Assembly (NCBI RefSeq): GCF_000379445.1 | Contig: NZ_KB902262.1 | Coordinates: forward strand, 2,072 to 66,071 | Origin: Fangia hongkongensis FSC776 = DSM 21703 | GTDB taxonomy: Bacteria; Pseudomonadota; Gammaproteobacteria; Francisellales; Francisellaceae | Length of the DNA: 64,000 bases | Direction of reading: 5' to 3' | Shown: positions 55,710 to 64,000 of the stretch, in pieces | Numbering within the stretch: position 1 is the stretch's first letter | Layout: the number at the start of each line of letters is the position of its first letter | Position numbers and translations under genes: made by a program | Notes under the pieces: generated by a model | Database searches by the model: none | What the model was told of the DNA's origin: nothing | What the model saw: only the letters and a program-made list of their open reading frames with translations

Positions 55710-55763
55710 GCTTGTTCCTTCCATTTGTACTTTATGTTGTGACTCTATTTATTTTAGTTGAAA

Positions 55764-56441
55764 TTAGAGTGAAGTGATAACAATTGTACCGTCTTTCAGC
55801 TGAATTTGGTAGCCGAGATTATCGCCATTTTCATGCTCGTAATCCTCTTCAAAGATGCGATACTGCCCTGCAATTGAAATTAAATCCGCCTCGAGTTTGT
55901 GACAAAAAATGCGCGCATTTGTATCACCATTTAACCCAGCAATCGCTCTGCCTCGCAGGGTGCCATAAACATGAATATTGCCAGAGGCAAGAAGCTCAGC
56001 GCCAGGGCTGACAGAAGATAGCACAATTAAATCCCCATTTTGCGCAACCACTTGTTGCCCTGAGCGAATACGTGTTTCGATTAATTTATTTTGTGCTTTT
56101 TCGGGCGCTTCACTTTGTGTGGAAGGGATATTGCGACTGTCTTTAAATATAGGAAAAAGTGCTTGTGATAGGGCTTTAGAAAGAACTTTATCTTTAGTGT
56201 GATAGCCTACCGGAATAAGCGTGTGTTTTTTCAGCATAAGGTTAAGATCATTAATAAATGTAATATCAACACTTTTCTCTAATAGGTTTAAATCAATCAC
56301 AATCGGCGCGTGATTGAAAAATTGCGGTGCCTGTTTAATTTTATTTGTCAGTTGTTGTTCAATCTCTTTTAAGTCAGTGTTTAGCAGTTGTAACACACTT
56401 AAAGTAAATAAACTTCCTTTAATCTGAAAGGCCGCAGGCAT
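55764..56441 (-). CDS. minC: MinC septum-formation inhibitor
   Basis: 225 aa from ATG 56441, preceded by AAGGAAAA. N-terminal MinC domain (AFQIKGSLFTLSVLQLL) and a C-terminal beta-helix (about 125-225) with GDLIVLSSVSPGAELLASGNIHVYG and TLRGRAIAGLNGD. It is the first gene of the minCDE-mla run. Confidence 0.94.
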   Translation of the reverse strand: MPAAFQIKGSLFTLSVLQLLNTDLKEIEQQLTNKIKQAPQFFNHAPIVIDLNLLEKSVDITFINDLNLMLKKHTLIPVGYHTKDKVLSKALSQALFPIFKDSRNIPSTQSEAPEKAQNKLIETRIRSGQQVVAQNGDLIVLSSVSPGAELLASGNIHVYGTLRGRAIAGLNGDTNARIFCHKLEADLISIAGQYRIFEEDYEHENGDNLGYQIQLKDGTIVITSL

Positions 56442-56612
56442 GTGATTTTCCTTGTTATTTATGTTATGTTGGCTCATCTTGTAGTGTTTCAGTGAAACGA
56501 TGGTCATGTGTTTTATATTTCAGGTGATAAGGCGATTTATAACGAATCTTGTACTAATTTTCAAGGCTAATTGCCATATTCAGTTAAGAAACTTGCTAAA
56601 GATGAGTGAAAA

Positions 56613-57617
56613 ATGATGTATCAAGGCAAAAGAGCATTGATGATTGTTATTGGTTTGTATTTTGTGCTGATCATGATCTTTCTTATCGCCGTACTCTTTG
56701 GTGATGCGGGTTTGTTATCAATACACTCACTAACAGATGCGCTTGTGTTTTGGCAATATCATTTAGCCGTGTTAGTTGCCTCTAGTTTAATTGGTGCTGC
56801 CCTTGGTGTGGCAGGGAGTGTGTTGCAAGTGCTCTTAAAAAATCCATTAGCAGATGCCAGTGTGCTAGGTATTTCATCAGGGAGTCAATTTTTTGGTGTG
56901 CTTTTATTGTTATTTATGCCTTATTTTGCAATGAGTAACTACACATTCGCATGGTTTTTTCTGGCATGTTTAATTGGTGCGATTATTGTGCTTGGCCTTT
57001 TTTTAATCGTGATTGCACTTCAACGGATGTTATCGAATGTTGCTGTGATTATTCTTTTGGGTGTTGGCATTTCGGCAATATTTGGCGCATTAACGACTTT
57101 GTTAATTAGTTTTAGTGATAGTCAATTATTTCAGCAGGTTGTTATTTGGCAGTTTGGGGGCGTTTCCACTGTCAGCTGGGGGCAAAATATTCTAATTGCG
57201 CTGATATTTATTATCTTTTTTACCTTTGTTCTAAGAAAGGCAAATGTATTTGATATGTTTGCCTTGGGTGAACATGAGGCGCGATTAATGGGTGTAAATA
57301 TTAAAGGGTTTTTTACTTGGGTAATGATTTTTCTTTCGCTTATGGTTGCAGCAACCGTTGCTGTAGCAGGTCCAATTGCATTTGTTGGACTCGTTGCGCC
57401 GCATATAGCAAGAATGCTGCTTGGAACGAATAAAACCCTATATGTCGCTATCTCAAGCGCAGCGTCAGGCGCACTTATCTTACTGATTGCACAAATCGTT
57501 GCGATGAATCTATTTTATCCAATGGTGATTCCAGTTGGCATATTAACGGCGATTATTGGTGCACCATTTTTGATTGTACTGGTTATTCGTTCATTGTCAG
57601 TTTCAATGGAATCTTAA
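56613..57617 (+). CDS. FecCD-family iron-compound ABC permease
   Basis: 334 aa with about nine to ten membrane spans. The BtuC/FecCD hallmarks are visible: LASSLIGAALGVAGSVLQVLLKNPLADASVLGISSG near the start and GPIAFVGLVAPHIARMLLG near 253-271, the ATPase-coupling region. Such permeases import siderophores, haem or cobalamin. Neither the ATPase nor the binding protein is adjacent, so the substrate cannot be told. It is divergent from minC and stands alone. Confidence 0.88.
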   Translation: MMYQGKRALMIVIGLYFVLIMIFLIAVLFGDAGLLSIHSLTDALVFWQYHLAVLVASSLIGAALGVAGSVLQVLLKNPLADASVLGISSGSQFFGVLLLLFMPYFAMSNYTFAWFFLACLIGAIIVLGLFLIVIALQRMLSNVAVIILLGVGISAIFGALTTLLISFSDSQLFQQVVIWQFGGVSTVSWGQNILIALIFIIFFTFVLRKANVFDMFALGEHEARLMGVNIKGFFTWVMIFLSLMVAATVAVAGPIAFVGLVAPHIARMLLGTNKTLYVAISSAASGALILLIAQIVAMNLFYPMVIPVGILTAIIGAPFLIVLVIRSLSVSMES

Positions 57618-57628
57618 AGCAGGCAATA

Positions 57629-57658
57629 AAAAAGCCCCAAATAAAATTTGAGGCTTTC
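57629..57658. terminator. Bidirectional terminator between permease and rpmG
   Basis: AAAGCCCCAAAT-AAA-ATTTGAGGCTTT, about 11 of 12 bp paired, A-run before and T-rich end. It could serve both the plus-strand permease and the minus-strand rpmBG operon. Confidence 0.7.
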
Positions 57659-57686
57659 TATATCTTTGAGTAATTGTTAAAGAGAG

Positions 57687-57842
57687 CTATTTGATTTTTG
57701 CTTCTTTATAAAGAACGTGCTTACGCGCAACTGGATCAAACTTTTTGATTTCCATTTTGTTAGGCATAGTACGTTTGTTTTTAGTTGTTGTGTAGTAGTG
57801 ACCTGTGTTTGCACTAGATACTAATTTGATCTTATCACGCAT
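57687..57842 (-). CDS. rpmG: Ribosomal protein L33
   Basis: 51 aa: [20 protein letters not shown], and then [20 protein letters not shown], the classic L33. It lacks the Cys pairs of the zinc-binding type, like E. coli L33. It follows rpmB on the minus strand with a 23-bp gap, the usual rpmB-rpmG order. Confidence 0.96.
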   Translation of the reverse strand: MRDKIKLVSSANTGHYYTTTKNKRTMPNKMEIKKFDPVARKHVLYKEAKIK

Positions 57843-57865
57843 TACTTATACTCCTGAATCGGTTC

Positions 57866-58102
57866 TTAGAATTTCACGCCACGGGCACGTAAATCAGCTA
57901 ATACAAAATCGATACCTTTTTTATCGATAATGCGCATACCTTTTGAGCTGACACGTAAACGAACATAACGGTTTTCGCTTTCTACCCAAAAACGGTGAAA
58001 GTGAAGGTTCGGCAAGAAACGACGCTTTGTCTTGTTCTGTGCGTGCGAAACATTATTTCCAGTTATTGGGCGCTTCCCAGTAACTATACAAACTCTAGAC
58101 AT
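57866..58102 (-). CDS. rpmB: Ribosomal protein L28
   Basis: 78 aa, the standard length: [21 protein letters not shown], then [20 protein letters not shown] and [16 protein letters not shown]. Large-subunit protein. GGAGG precedes the ATG. The 215 bp between it and the HIT gene hold no other gene that I see. Confidence 0.97.
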   Translation of the reverse strand: MSRVCIVTGKRPITGNNVSHAQNKTKRRFLPNLHFHRFWVESENRYVRLRVSSKGMRIIDKKGIDFVLADLRARGVKF

Positions 58103-58317
58103 GTTATCCTCCAGTCAATTCTTATTCTTCTAAAATGTTATAATTATAAAAACTCTTAAAGGGCAACTTTATATCAAAAAAACACGAGCCTTTCAAGAAT
58201 TTTGTGAATCTTGCCAGATATTACGAGGCTAATTTTCGAGCTGCATTCTAGCATTAACAAGACGCGCTTACAATCTTTAGTTTCATTTTATCTTAAAATC
58301 ATGATTGAGCTTTTCAC

Positions 58318-58671
58318 TTAGCCAATATGTTTCAGTGATTCCAAGGCATGAATTTTACCACCAATAATATGGTAGTGTAAGTGAAAAACTTGCTGACCGC
58401 CGCCTTTACCTGTATTGATAAGTGTCTTATAGCCAGCATCAAGACCAAGTGTCTTTGCAATCTTGGGAATATGTAGAGTTAGTTTAGCAATTAGCTTCTC
58501 ATCACTACTATCAAGCTCATTTAAACTGGCAATATGTTTTTTGGGGATAACTAGAACATGGACATCAGCGGCAGGCTGAATATCATGAAAAGCCAGTATA
58601 TCATCATCTTCATAAACTTTGTTTGAAGGGATATCGCCTTTGATAATGCTGCAAAATATACAATTACTCAT
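58318..58671 (-). CDS. hinT: HIT-family (Hint/HinT-like) nucleotide-binding protein
   Basis: 117 aa from MSNCIFCSIIKGDIPSNKVYED. The catalytic His triad HLHYHII is near 97-103, with the zinc-type N-terminal CxxC (NCIFC) of HINT proteins. Such enzymes hydrolyse AMP-lysine or similar phosphoramidates. It starts 23 bp after ubiB and probably belongs to the ubiE-ubiJ-ubiB operon. Confidence 0.88.
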   Translation of the reverse strand: MSNCIFCSIIKGDIPSNKVYEDDDILAFHDIQPAADVHVLVIPKKHIASLNELDSSDEKLIAKLTLHIPKIAKTLGLDAGYKTLINTGKGGGQQVFHLHYHIIGGKIHALESLKHIG

Positions 58672-58694
58672 AATTATGTACGCTCCATGAGTTA

Positions 58695-60359
58695 TTACTG
58701 TCTTGGGTTTGTAAAGAAATACCAAATTAAAATGATAATGCCAACAACGCTCACAGCGACAGAGTGTGTGCTGAGAAACTGATGTAGCGTGTTTAAAAAC
58801 TCTTTAGCGCCACTTGCTAAGATGCCAAAACCGGTTAAAGCAATGCCAATGCCTAAAAGCACGCCTCTTCTTTTAGAGCGTTCGGCTCGTGTTTGATTTT
58901 GAGTTTTGTCTTTACTTTGCTCTTTAGTTTCTTTTTGTTTTGCCTTTAATATATCAAATATAATCTCTGGCAGCTCTGGCAGTGATTCACTTAAATCAGG
59001 TAAATGTGCCTTGGCACGTTTAATAAATCCCTTATAGCCAACACGCGCTTGCATCCAGTTTTCTAAAAAAGGCTTAGCAGTTTGCCAAAGATTTAAATCA
59101 GGGTAAAGCTCTCGCCCAAGGCCTTCAATATTAAGCAGTGTTTTTTGCAGCAAAATCAATTGAGGCTGAACGCTCATGTTAAAGCGTCTAGCCACTTGAA
59201 AAAGCCGCATCAGGGTATAACCAAATGAAATCTCAGCAAGCGGTTTTTCAAAGATAGGCTCGCACACGGTCCTAATGGCAGATTCAAGTTCATCAACACG
59301 CGTATCAGGCGGAACCCAGCCAGATTCCACATGAAGTTCAGCAACTTTTTTATAGTCACGATTAAAAAAGGCCAAAAAATTGCCAGCAAGATAGTGTTGA
59401 TCCTCACTTGTTAAAGTGCCAACGATGCCAAAGTCAATGGAGATATATTTAGGATCGCCTGGGTTCTTTGCATCGACAAATATGTTGCCAGGGTGCATAT
59501 CAGCATGGAAAAAGCAATCACGGAATACTTGTGTGTAGAAGATCTCAACCCCACGCTCAGCAAGGAGCTTTAAGTTGGTGTTTTTCTCTTTCAGTACTGG
59601 AATATCCGAGACAGGAATGCCATTGATTTTTTCAATGACAAGCAGGTTTTTGCGGCAATATGGCCAATAAACCTCTGGTACATAATGGATGTGACTATCT
59701 TTAAAGTTTCTTCTAAGCTGTGATGCATTGGCAGCTTCACGTAGCAAATCAAGTTCATCAAGCAGGTTTCGGTTAATTTCTTCAACCACTTCAACAGGTT
59801 TAAGGCGCCTTGTTGAAGGAAGGTAGCGCTCAAGCATGCGAGCGAGCATTTTTAAAAGAGCAGTATCTTGTTTTAATACTTTGTGAATATTCGGGCGAAG
59901 CACTTTTATCACCACTGACTTTCCATTGGGTAATAAAGCGCTGTGCACCTGTGCAATAGATGCTGAGGCAAGTGGTATCTCATCAAATGAGATAAAGGCA
60001 TCACTGACTTTCATTTTTAAGGCAGATTCAATGGTGCTGATCGCATACTCGCTTGAAAAGGGCGGGACTTTATCTTGTAGTTTTGCAAGCTCTCTGGCAA
60101 GATCGCCCGGTAATAAATCACGCCTTGTTGAAAGCGCTTGACCAAATTTAATGAAAATGGGGCCGAGTGTTTCAAGCGCAAGGCGAAGCCGTGTTCCACG
60201 ATCAAGTTTCTTTCTTGCTGTCCAGTAAAAAGGATTGCAAATCACAATAATTTTCAACATGCGAAGGAGTGGGACATCCGCAAGCATGGTTGTAACATTA
60301 TAGCGATTAAAAATATAAGCGATATAGATAAGTCGGATCCATTGTTTTACTTTATGCAT
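58695..60359 (-). CDS. ubiB: UbiB, ubiquinone biosynthesis kinase-like protein
   Basis: 554 aa from ATG 60359 (E. coli 546); AAGGAAAAAAGG precedes it. The UbiB/ABC1 fold shows [20 protein letters not shown], the ADCK motif, [15 protein letters not shown] and [12 protein letters not shown], the catalytic-type loop. Two C-terminal membrane spans (about 502-522 and 531-550) tether it. It supports ubiquinone synthesis. It overlaps ubiJ by 8 bp. Confidence 0.95.
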   Translation of the reverse strand: MHKVKQWIRLIYIAYIFNRYNVTTMLADVPLLRMLKIIVICNPFYWTARKKLDRGTRLRLALETLGPIFIKFGQALSTRRDLLPGDLARELAKLQDKVPPFSSEYAISTIESALKMKVSDAFISFDEIPLASASIAQVHSALLPNGKSVVIKVLRPNIHKVLKQDTALLKMLARMLERYLPSTRRLKPVEVVEEINRNLLDELDLLREAANASQLRRNFKDSHIHYVPEVYWPYCRKNLLVIEKINGIPVSDIPVLKEKNTNLKLLAERGVEIFYTQVFRDCFFHADMHPGNIFVDAKNPGDPKYISIDFGIVGTLTSEDQHYLAGNFLAFFNRDYKKVAELHVESGWVPPDTRVDELESAIRTVCEPIFEKPLAEISFGYTLMRLFQVARRFNMSVQPQLILLQKTLLNIEGLGRELYPDLNLWQTAKPFLENWMQARVGYKGFIKRAKAHLPDLSESLPELPEIIFDILKAKQKETKEQSKDKTQNQTRAERSKRRGVLLGIGIALTGFGILASGAKEFLNTLHQFLSTHSVAVSVVGIIILIWYFFTNPRQ

Positions 60360-60984
60360 CCTTTTTTCCTTGTGGATTAGAATGTTTGATTTGGGAGAGC
60401 TTTGCAAATTTTGCCTGCATGCGATCTAAATCTTCTTTGAGTAATTGAACATCATCAAAAAAGTCTTCCATTTCTTCTTGTGGTGGAAATAGGCGTTTTT
60501 CTTCTTGGAGATATTCACTAAGATCATTTAAGGTGTTGGTGTGATTAAGCTTCAACCATTCTCTGGCAATATCATGTGGCTTTTGCAGTAAATCAGCAAG
60601 TGGTAGCTTACAGGTTTGGTTTAAGTGAAATAATAGATCAGGACGAATAGCGCTAAAGAGCTGGTAATAAGCCTGAAGCGCATGCATGTCTCCTTCAAAG
60701 TGAATAGATTTTTTACGTAAGTAGCTTTGAGGGTCTGGGCTTATCCCCATGGCAAAAAGTGAGCCTGTGTTACCAGTAAGCTTTGTGAGTTTTTCACTTT
60801 GAGGGTACGTCTTGGTGACAGTGAGTCGATTTGCCTTTGGGTATAAATAGAAAGTCGTATTAAGATCAGTAATCTTAATCGCAAGAACAGCATCATTAAG
60901 CTTTTGTAATAACAGCTCTTTTTGTGGGTCAAGATTTAAAATGGCATTGATCGAGTTATCGAGAATGTATCCAATATCTTTCAT
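60352..60984 (-). CDS. ubiJ: UbiJ, SCP2-domain ubiquinone-synthesis scaffold
   Basis: 210 aa. N-terminal SCP2-like domain ([20 protein letters not shown], then [12 protein letters not shown]) and a helical C-terminus, the UbiJ layout. It binds lipids of the Ubi metabolon. Position between ubiE and ubiB is the conserved one in gammaproteobacteria. Confidence 0.88.
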   Translation of the reverse strand: MKDIGYILDNSINAILNLDPQKELLLQKLNDAVLAIKITDLNTTFYLYPKANRLTVTKTYPQSEKLTKLTGNTGSLFAMGISPDPQSYLRKKSIHFEGDMHALQAYYQLFSAIRPDLLFHLNQTCKLPLADLLQKPHDIAREWLKLNHTNTLNDLSEYLQEEKRLFPPQEEMEDFFDDVQLLKEDLDRMQAKFAKLSQIKHSNPQGKKDA

Positions 60985-61002
60985 GATCTTTGCTTAGCAC
61001 CT

Positions 61003-61779
61003 TTAATACTTGTAACCAATATGTAGGGCAACAATGCCTCCAGTAAGGTTGTGATATTGCGCTTTATCAAAGCCAGCTTCAAGCATCATTGATTTTAATG
61101 CTTCTTGATCAGGGTGCTTGCGGATAGATTCAGCTAAATAGCGATAGCTGTCCTCATCCTGTGCAATAAGTTTGCCAAGAATGGGTAATATTTTAAAAGA
61201 ATACTGATCATAAACCTGACTTAAAAGTGGCAAAAGTGGCTTTGAAAACTCTAAAATTAGAAGCTTTCCGCCGGGTTTTAATACCTGATACATAGAGTGA
61301 AGTGCTTTTGACTTATCAGTGACATTTCGAAGTCCAAATGAGATGCTGATGCAATCGAAATAATTATCTCCAAATGGAAGTGCTTCTGCATTTGCTTGAA
61401 CATATTGAATATTGCCAACACAGCCTCTGTTGGTCAGTTTTTCTTTACCTACATTCAACATTGAAGCATTGATATCGCTCAGAATAACAAGACCATCTTC
61501 GCCAACTTTTTGCGTAAATTGATAAGACAAATCACCTGTTCCACCTGCAATGTCAAGCACACGCGCGCCTAGGTGGATATTTGCTTTTGAAATGGTGAAA
61601 CGCTTCCAGAGCCTGTGAATACCAAGCGACATCACATCGTTCATTATATCATATTTGCTGGCAACCGAGTGGAAGACTTCTGCAACCTTTGTTTGCTTAT
61701 CTTGCCACTTTACTTCTTCAAAACCAAAGTGTGTTGTTTGTTCATCTGTATCTTTGGTTTTAGTTGTTTTATCTGTCAT
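61003..61779 (-). CDS. ubiE: UbiE/MenG methyltransferase
   Basis: 258 aa from ATG 61779; TTG 61791 would add four residues. SAM-dependent class I fold: [15 protein letters not shown] (motif I), then [15 protein letters not shown] and [15 protein letters not shown], the UbiE signature. It methylates carbon 2 of the demethylated quinone ring. It heads ubiE-ubiJ-ubiB. Confidence 0.96.
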   Translation of the reverse strand: MTDKTTKTKDTDEQTTHFGFEEVKWQDKQTKVAEVFHSVASKYDIMNDVMSLGIHRLWKRFTISKANIHLGARVLDIAGGTGDLSYQFTQKVGEDGLVILSDINASMLNVGKEKLTNRGCVGNIQYVQANAEALPFGDNYFDCISISFGLRNVTDKSKALHSMYQVLKPGGKLLILEFSKPLLPLLSQVYDQYSFKILPILGKLIAQDEDSYRYLAESIRKHPDQEALKSMMLEAGFDKAQYHNLTGGIVALHIGYKY

Positions 61780-61832
61780 TTTTGGTTGCAATGTCTCAGC
61801 AATTAATGGGCTCAGTATATACCACTTATAGC

Positions 61833-63089
61833 TTATTTTACAGCGCTTGTTTGAAAGGTTTTTTCATCGAGCTGTTTTTCAGTTTTAGCAACAAGTGTCG
61901 TAACCGCAGCATCACCTGTTACATTCACAGCGGTTCTTATCATATCTAAGATTCGATCGATTCCGATAATAAGCGCAATGCCTTCAACAGGCAGCCCGAC
62001 TTGTGTTAAAACAAGCGTCAGTGTAATAAGACCGATTCCGGGAACACCAGCAGTTCCAATGGAGCTTAATGTTGCGGTTAAAATAACCATTAGATACTGA
62101 GTTAAGCTCAAATCAATGTTATAAACATGGGCGATAAACACCGTTGCAACCCCTTGCATAATGGCAGTTCCATCCATGTTAAGTGTTGCCCCAAGTGGTA
62201 TTGTAAAGCCTGCCACCTTATTATCAACGCCCAGATTTTTTTCAACGGTTCTAAGTGTAATCGGTAGTGTTGCATTTGAGCTTGCGGTTGAAAAGGCAAA
62301 AAGTTGCACGGGTAGCATTTTCTTGAAAAAGATAAATGGGTTGACCCGGGCAAACACCGATAAAATAATACCATTGGTAAAGAATAAATGGATAAATAGC
62401 ACCAGTATTACTGTGAAGAAGTAGCCAAAGACATATAAGAACTTCGATAGCTCGGTTGTAATGACAAGTTTGGCGATAAGTGCAAAGACACCATATGGCG
62501 TAAGGGCAATGACAATTCTTACAAATGACATAACCACTTCATTCATGTCATCAAACCATTTTTTAACTCTTGATCCTGATTCTTGCGTCAGATTAATAGC
62601 AATGCCAAACATAAGGGCAAACACAATAATTTGCAGCATATTTCCTTTAGCAAAAGCATCAAATGGATTGGATGTGAATAGACCGATAATGGTTTGAGTT
62701 AGGGACTGTGGTTGAGCGGCGCTGAAGGTGTTGCCATCTGTTGGAATGTTTGCCCCATGTCCCACCTTAAGTAACAATGAGATAATCACCGCAAGGGCAA
62801 TGGCTATTGCAGTTGTCATGATGTAAAGCACAATGGTTTTTCCACCCACGCGCCCAAGAGATTTTGGGTCAGTGACATTACTGGCGCCACACACAATTGA
62901 AACAAAAACAAGTGGCACAACCAGCATCTTCATGAGGGTGACAAAGATAGCCCCAACAATAAATAAAATGCCATTTGTAACATAGCCATTGACCCATGAT
63001 ATATCGGAAAAAGGATGAAATATTAGCCCAACAATAGCCCCTAGAATCATTCCCAATAAAATATTACGCGTTAGCTTATGATCTGTCAT
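61833..63089 (-). CDS. GltP-type dicarboxylate/amino acid:cation symporter
   Basis: 418 aa, about eight spans and two re-entrant hairpins. [14 protein letters not shown] (HP1 Ser-rich motif), [14 protein letters not shown] (the NMDGT ion/substrate motif) and the final [19 protein letters not shown] are all intact. The family (DAACS) imports glutamate, aspartate, C4-dicarboxylates or Ser/Thr with protons or sodium; substrate cannot be told. It stands alone on the minus strand. Confidence 0.92.
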   Translation of the reverse strand: MTDHKLTRNILLGMILGAIVGLIFHPFSDISWVNGYVTNGILFIVGAIFVTLMKMLVVPLVFVSIVCGASNVTDPKSLGRVGGKTIVLYIMTTAIAIALAVIISLLLKVGHGANIPTDGNTFSAAQPQSLTQTIIGLFTSNPFDAFAKGNMLQIIVFALMFGIAINLTQESGSRVKKWFDDMNEVVMSFVRIVIALTPYGVFALIAKLVITTELSKFLYVFGYFFTVILVLFIHLFFTNGIILSVFARVNPFIFFKKMLPVQLFAFSTASSNATLPITLRTVEKNLGVDNKVAGFTIPLGATLNMDGTAIMQGVATVFIAHVYNIDLSLTQYLMVILTATLSSIGTAGVPGIGLITLTLVLTQVGLPVEGIALIIGIDRILDMIRTAVNVTGDAAVTTLVAKTEKQLDEKTFQTSAVK

Positions 63090-63413
63090 ATTCCCTCCCT
63101 AAAGAACTTAGACTTTAATTGCAAACTGCTGAATTGTTGTACGTTATAAGCGCACAATAACAATTTACAATTGATGTAAGACGTTCACACGAATTTAACT
63201 ATAGGGTGTTTGAATTTATTTTTCAAATGGAATTTTATGACAAAACAGCCACACCAAAGGCGCTGTGGTTAAGTCAAGTGGACCTAAAAAAATATATGCA
63301 AAAAAGTCATGGGGTATTTTCAGAAAAAATCGTTAAAATAATCAGATAGATGGGAACGTCAGTTGCAACTGAATGTGTGATTGGTGTGGGCAATAAACAA
63401 ATAGAGTGTAATT
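63090..63413. other. Intergenic region upstream of ribonucleotide reductase
   Basis: Divergent region of about 320 bp, AT-rich. It contains a short dyad around 63245-63268 (CCACA/TGTGG or ACAGC/GCTGT, overlapping alternatives). No NrdR-box pair or cobalamin riboswitch was recognised by eye. Confidence 0.4.
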
Positions 63414-64000
63414 ATGTCTATACGTGAAGCGATAGTTGATTTGGAGTTACAACCAGCATCTTTGGATATTTGGGATAGTAAATACCGATTAAAAACAAGA
63501 TTGGGTGAAGCCGTTGATGAAAATGTAGATCATACGTATCAGCGTGTTGCCAAAGCATTATCTGATGTGGAAAAAACGCCAGCGCTTAGAAAAAAATGCT
63601 ATGAGAGCTTTCTTTGGGCGCTCCGACATGGCGCAATTCCAGCAGGAAGAATTATTTCAAATGCAGGTGCGCTTGAGCACAAACCTGCAACCTCGACAAT
63701 TAACTGTACTGTATCAGGGACAGTTCATGATTCGATGGATAATATTTTGCAAAAAGTACATGAGTCTGGATTAACATTAAAAGCAGGGTGTGGTATTGGC
63801 TATGAGTTCTCTACGCTCAGACCAAAAGGGGCCTTTGTTGCAGGGGCTGGAGCAACCACCTCAGGGCCACTGTCTTTTATGGATATCTACGATAAAATGT
63901 GTTTTACCGTCGCCTCTGCCGGTGGACGACGCGGTGCACAAATGGGCACATTTGATGTGGGTCACCCTGATGTACTTGATTTTATCCGAGCGAAACGTGA
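63414..64000 (+). CDS. Ribonucleotide reductase large subunit, NrdJ/NrdA-like (5' part)
   Basis: 195 residues are visible before the window ends. The segment AGRIISNAGALEHKPATSTINCTVSG carries the first redox Cys, followed by ESGLTLKAGCGIGYEFSTLRP and GPLSFMDIYDKMCFTVASAGGRRGAQMG, as in ribonucleotide reductase large subunits. No ATP-cone precedes the catalytic domain. The GCGIGYEFSTLRP block is most like the class II (adenosylcobalamin) type, but class I cannot be excluded without the C-terminus. GAG lies about 8 bases before the ATG. Confidence 0.85.
   Translation, partial: MSIREAIVDLELQPASLDIWDSKYRLKTRLGEAVDENVDHTYQRVAKALSDVEKTPALRKKCYESFLWALRHGAIPAGRIISNAGALEHKPATSTINCTVSGTVHDSMDNILQKVHESGLTLKAGCGIGYEFSTLRPKGAFVAGAGATTSGPLSFMDIYDKMCFTVASAGGRRGAQMGTFDVGHPDVLDFIRAKR

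Overview
The window (about 37-40% GC by eye) is chromosomal DNA of a gammaproteobacterium related to Francisella. From memory, the AtpA, AtpD, MsbA and UbiB proteins read like those of Francisellaceae/Fastidiosibacteraceae (Fangia, Cysteiniphilum and relatives). Unlike Francisella itself, this organism carries Dot/Icm type IVB secretion (T4BSS) genes, as Legionella, Coxiella and Piscirickettsia do. The genus is an inference; no database search was possible.

Layout. 1-1.4 kb (minus): an outer-membrane barrel protein followed by the start of a secreted Ala-rich coiled-coil protein with 42-residue repeats, cut by the window edge. 1.7-3.5 kb: an unknown 601-aa hydrophilic protein. 3.6-11.7 kb (plus): a compact Dot/Icm operon, icmC/dotE-like, icmD/dotP-like, dotD, dotC, dotB, icmT, icmO/dotL, a small icmS-like gene, icmP/dotM, icmJ/dotN. 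It encodes the ATPase DotB, two outer-membrane-complex proteins and almost the whole coupling-protein complex. The rest of the machine (dotA, dotF-I, dotK, dotO, icmQ/W/X) is not here. 11.8-28.5 kb is an accessory region: four large proteins of unknown function that are good effector candidates (373, 544, 2182 and 383 aa), two secreted proteins, three LuxR-type regulators and a small HTH protein. The 544-aa protein has an Stv-adhesin-like N-terminus with an AHG...ACRG pattern and an ankyrin-like unit; the 2182-aa protein has a HAD-like DYDGC motif.

28.6-38.5 kb: a POT peptide transporter, a small secreted protein, the full F1Fo ATP synthase operon (atpIBEFHAGDC) with a clear sigma70 promoter, and a DJ-1/PfpI protein. 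38.6-44.5 kb is accessory again: a LuxR-type regulator, a 1163-aa lipoprotein with six 109-residue repeats and a DUF1566-like end, a second DUF1566-like secreted protein and a small membrane protein. 44.8-49.1 kb: csrA, tRNA-Ser(GCU), cca, msbA, lpxK. 49.2-50.7 kb: small proteins and a fifth LuxR-type regulator. 50.7-56.4 kb (minus): minC-minD-minE, mlaF-E-D-C-B, ibaG/bolA and a MAPEG-type protein. 56.6-64 kb: a FecCD-type permease, rpmB-rpmG, ubiE-ubiJ-ubiB-HIT, a GltP-type symporter and the 5' part of a ribonucleotide reductase gene.

The most unusual patterns are: (1) five LuxR-HTH regulators, four sharing a similar unknown N-terminal domain, with similar inverted repeats (TAGCGTA-N4-TACGCTA type) beside four of these loci; (2) a DotC that has lost its signal peptide and lipobox; (3) the large orphan proteins around the Dot/Icm operon.
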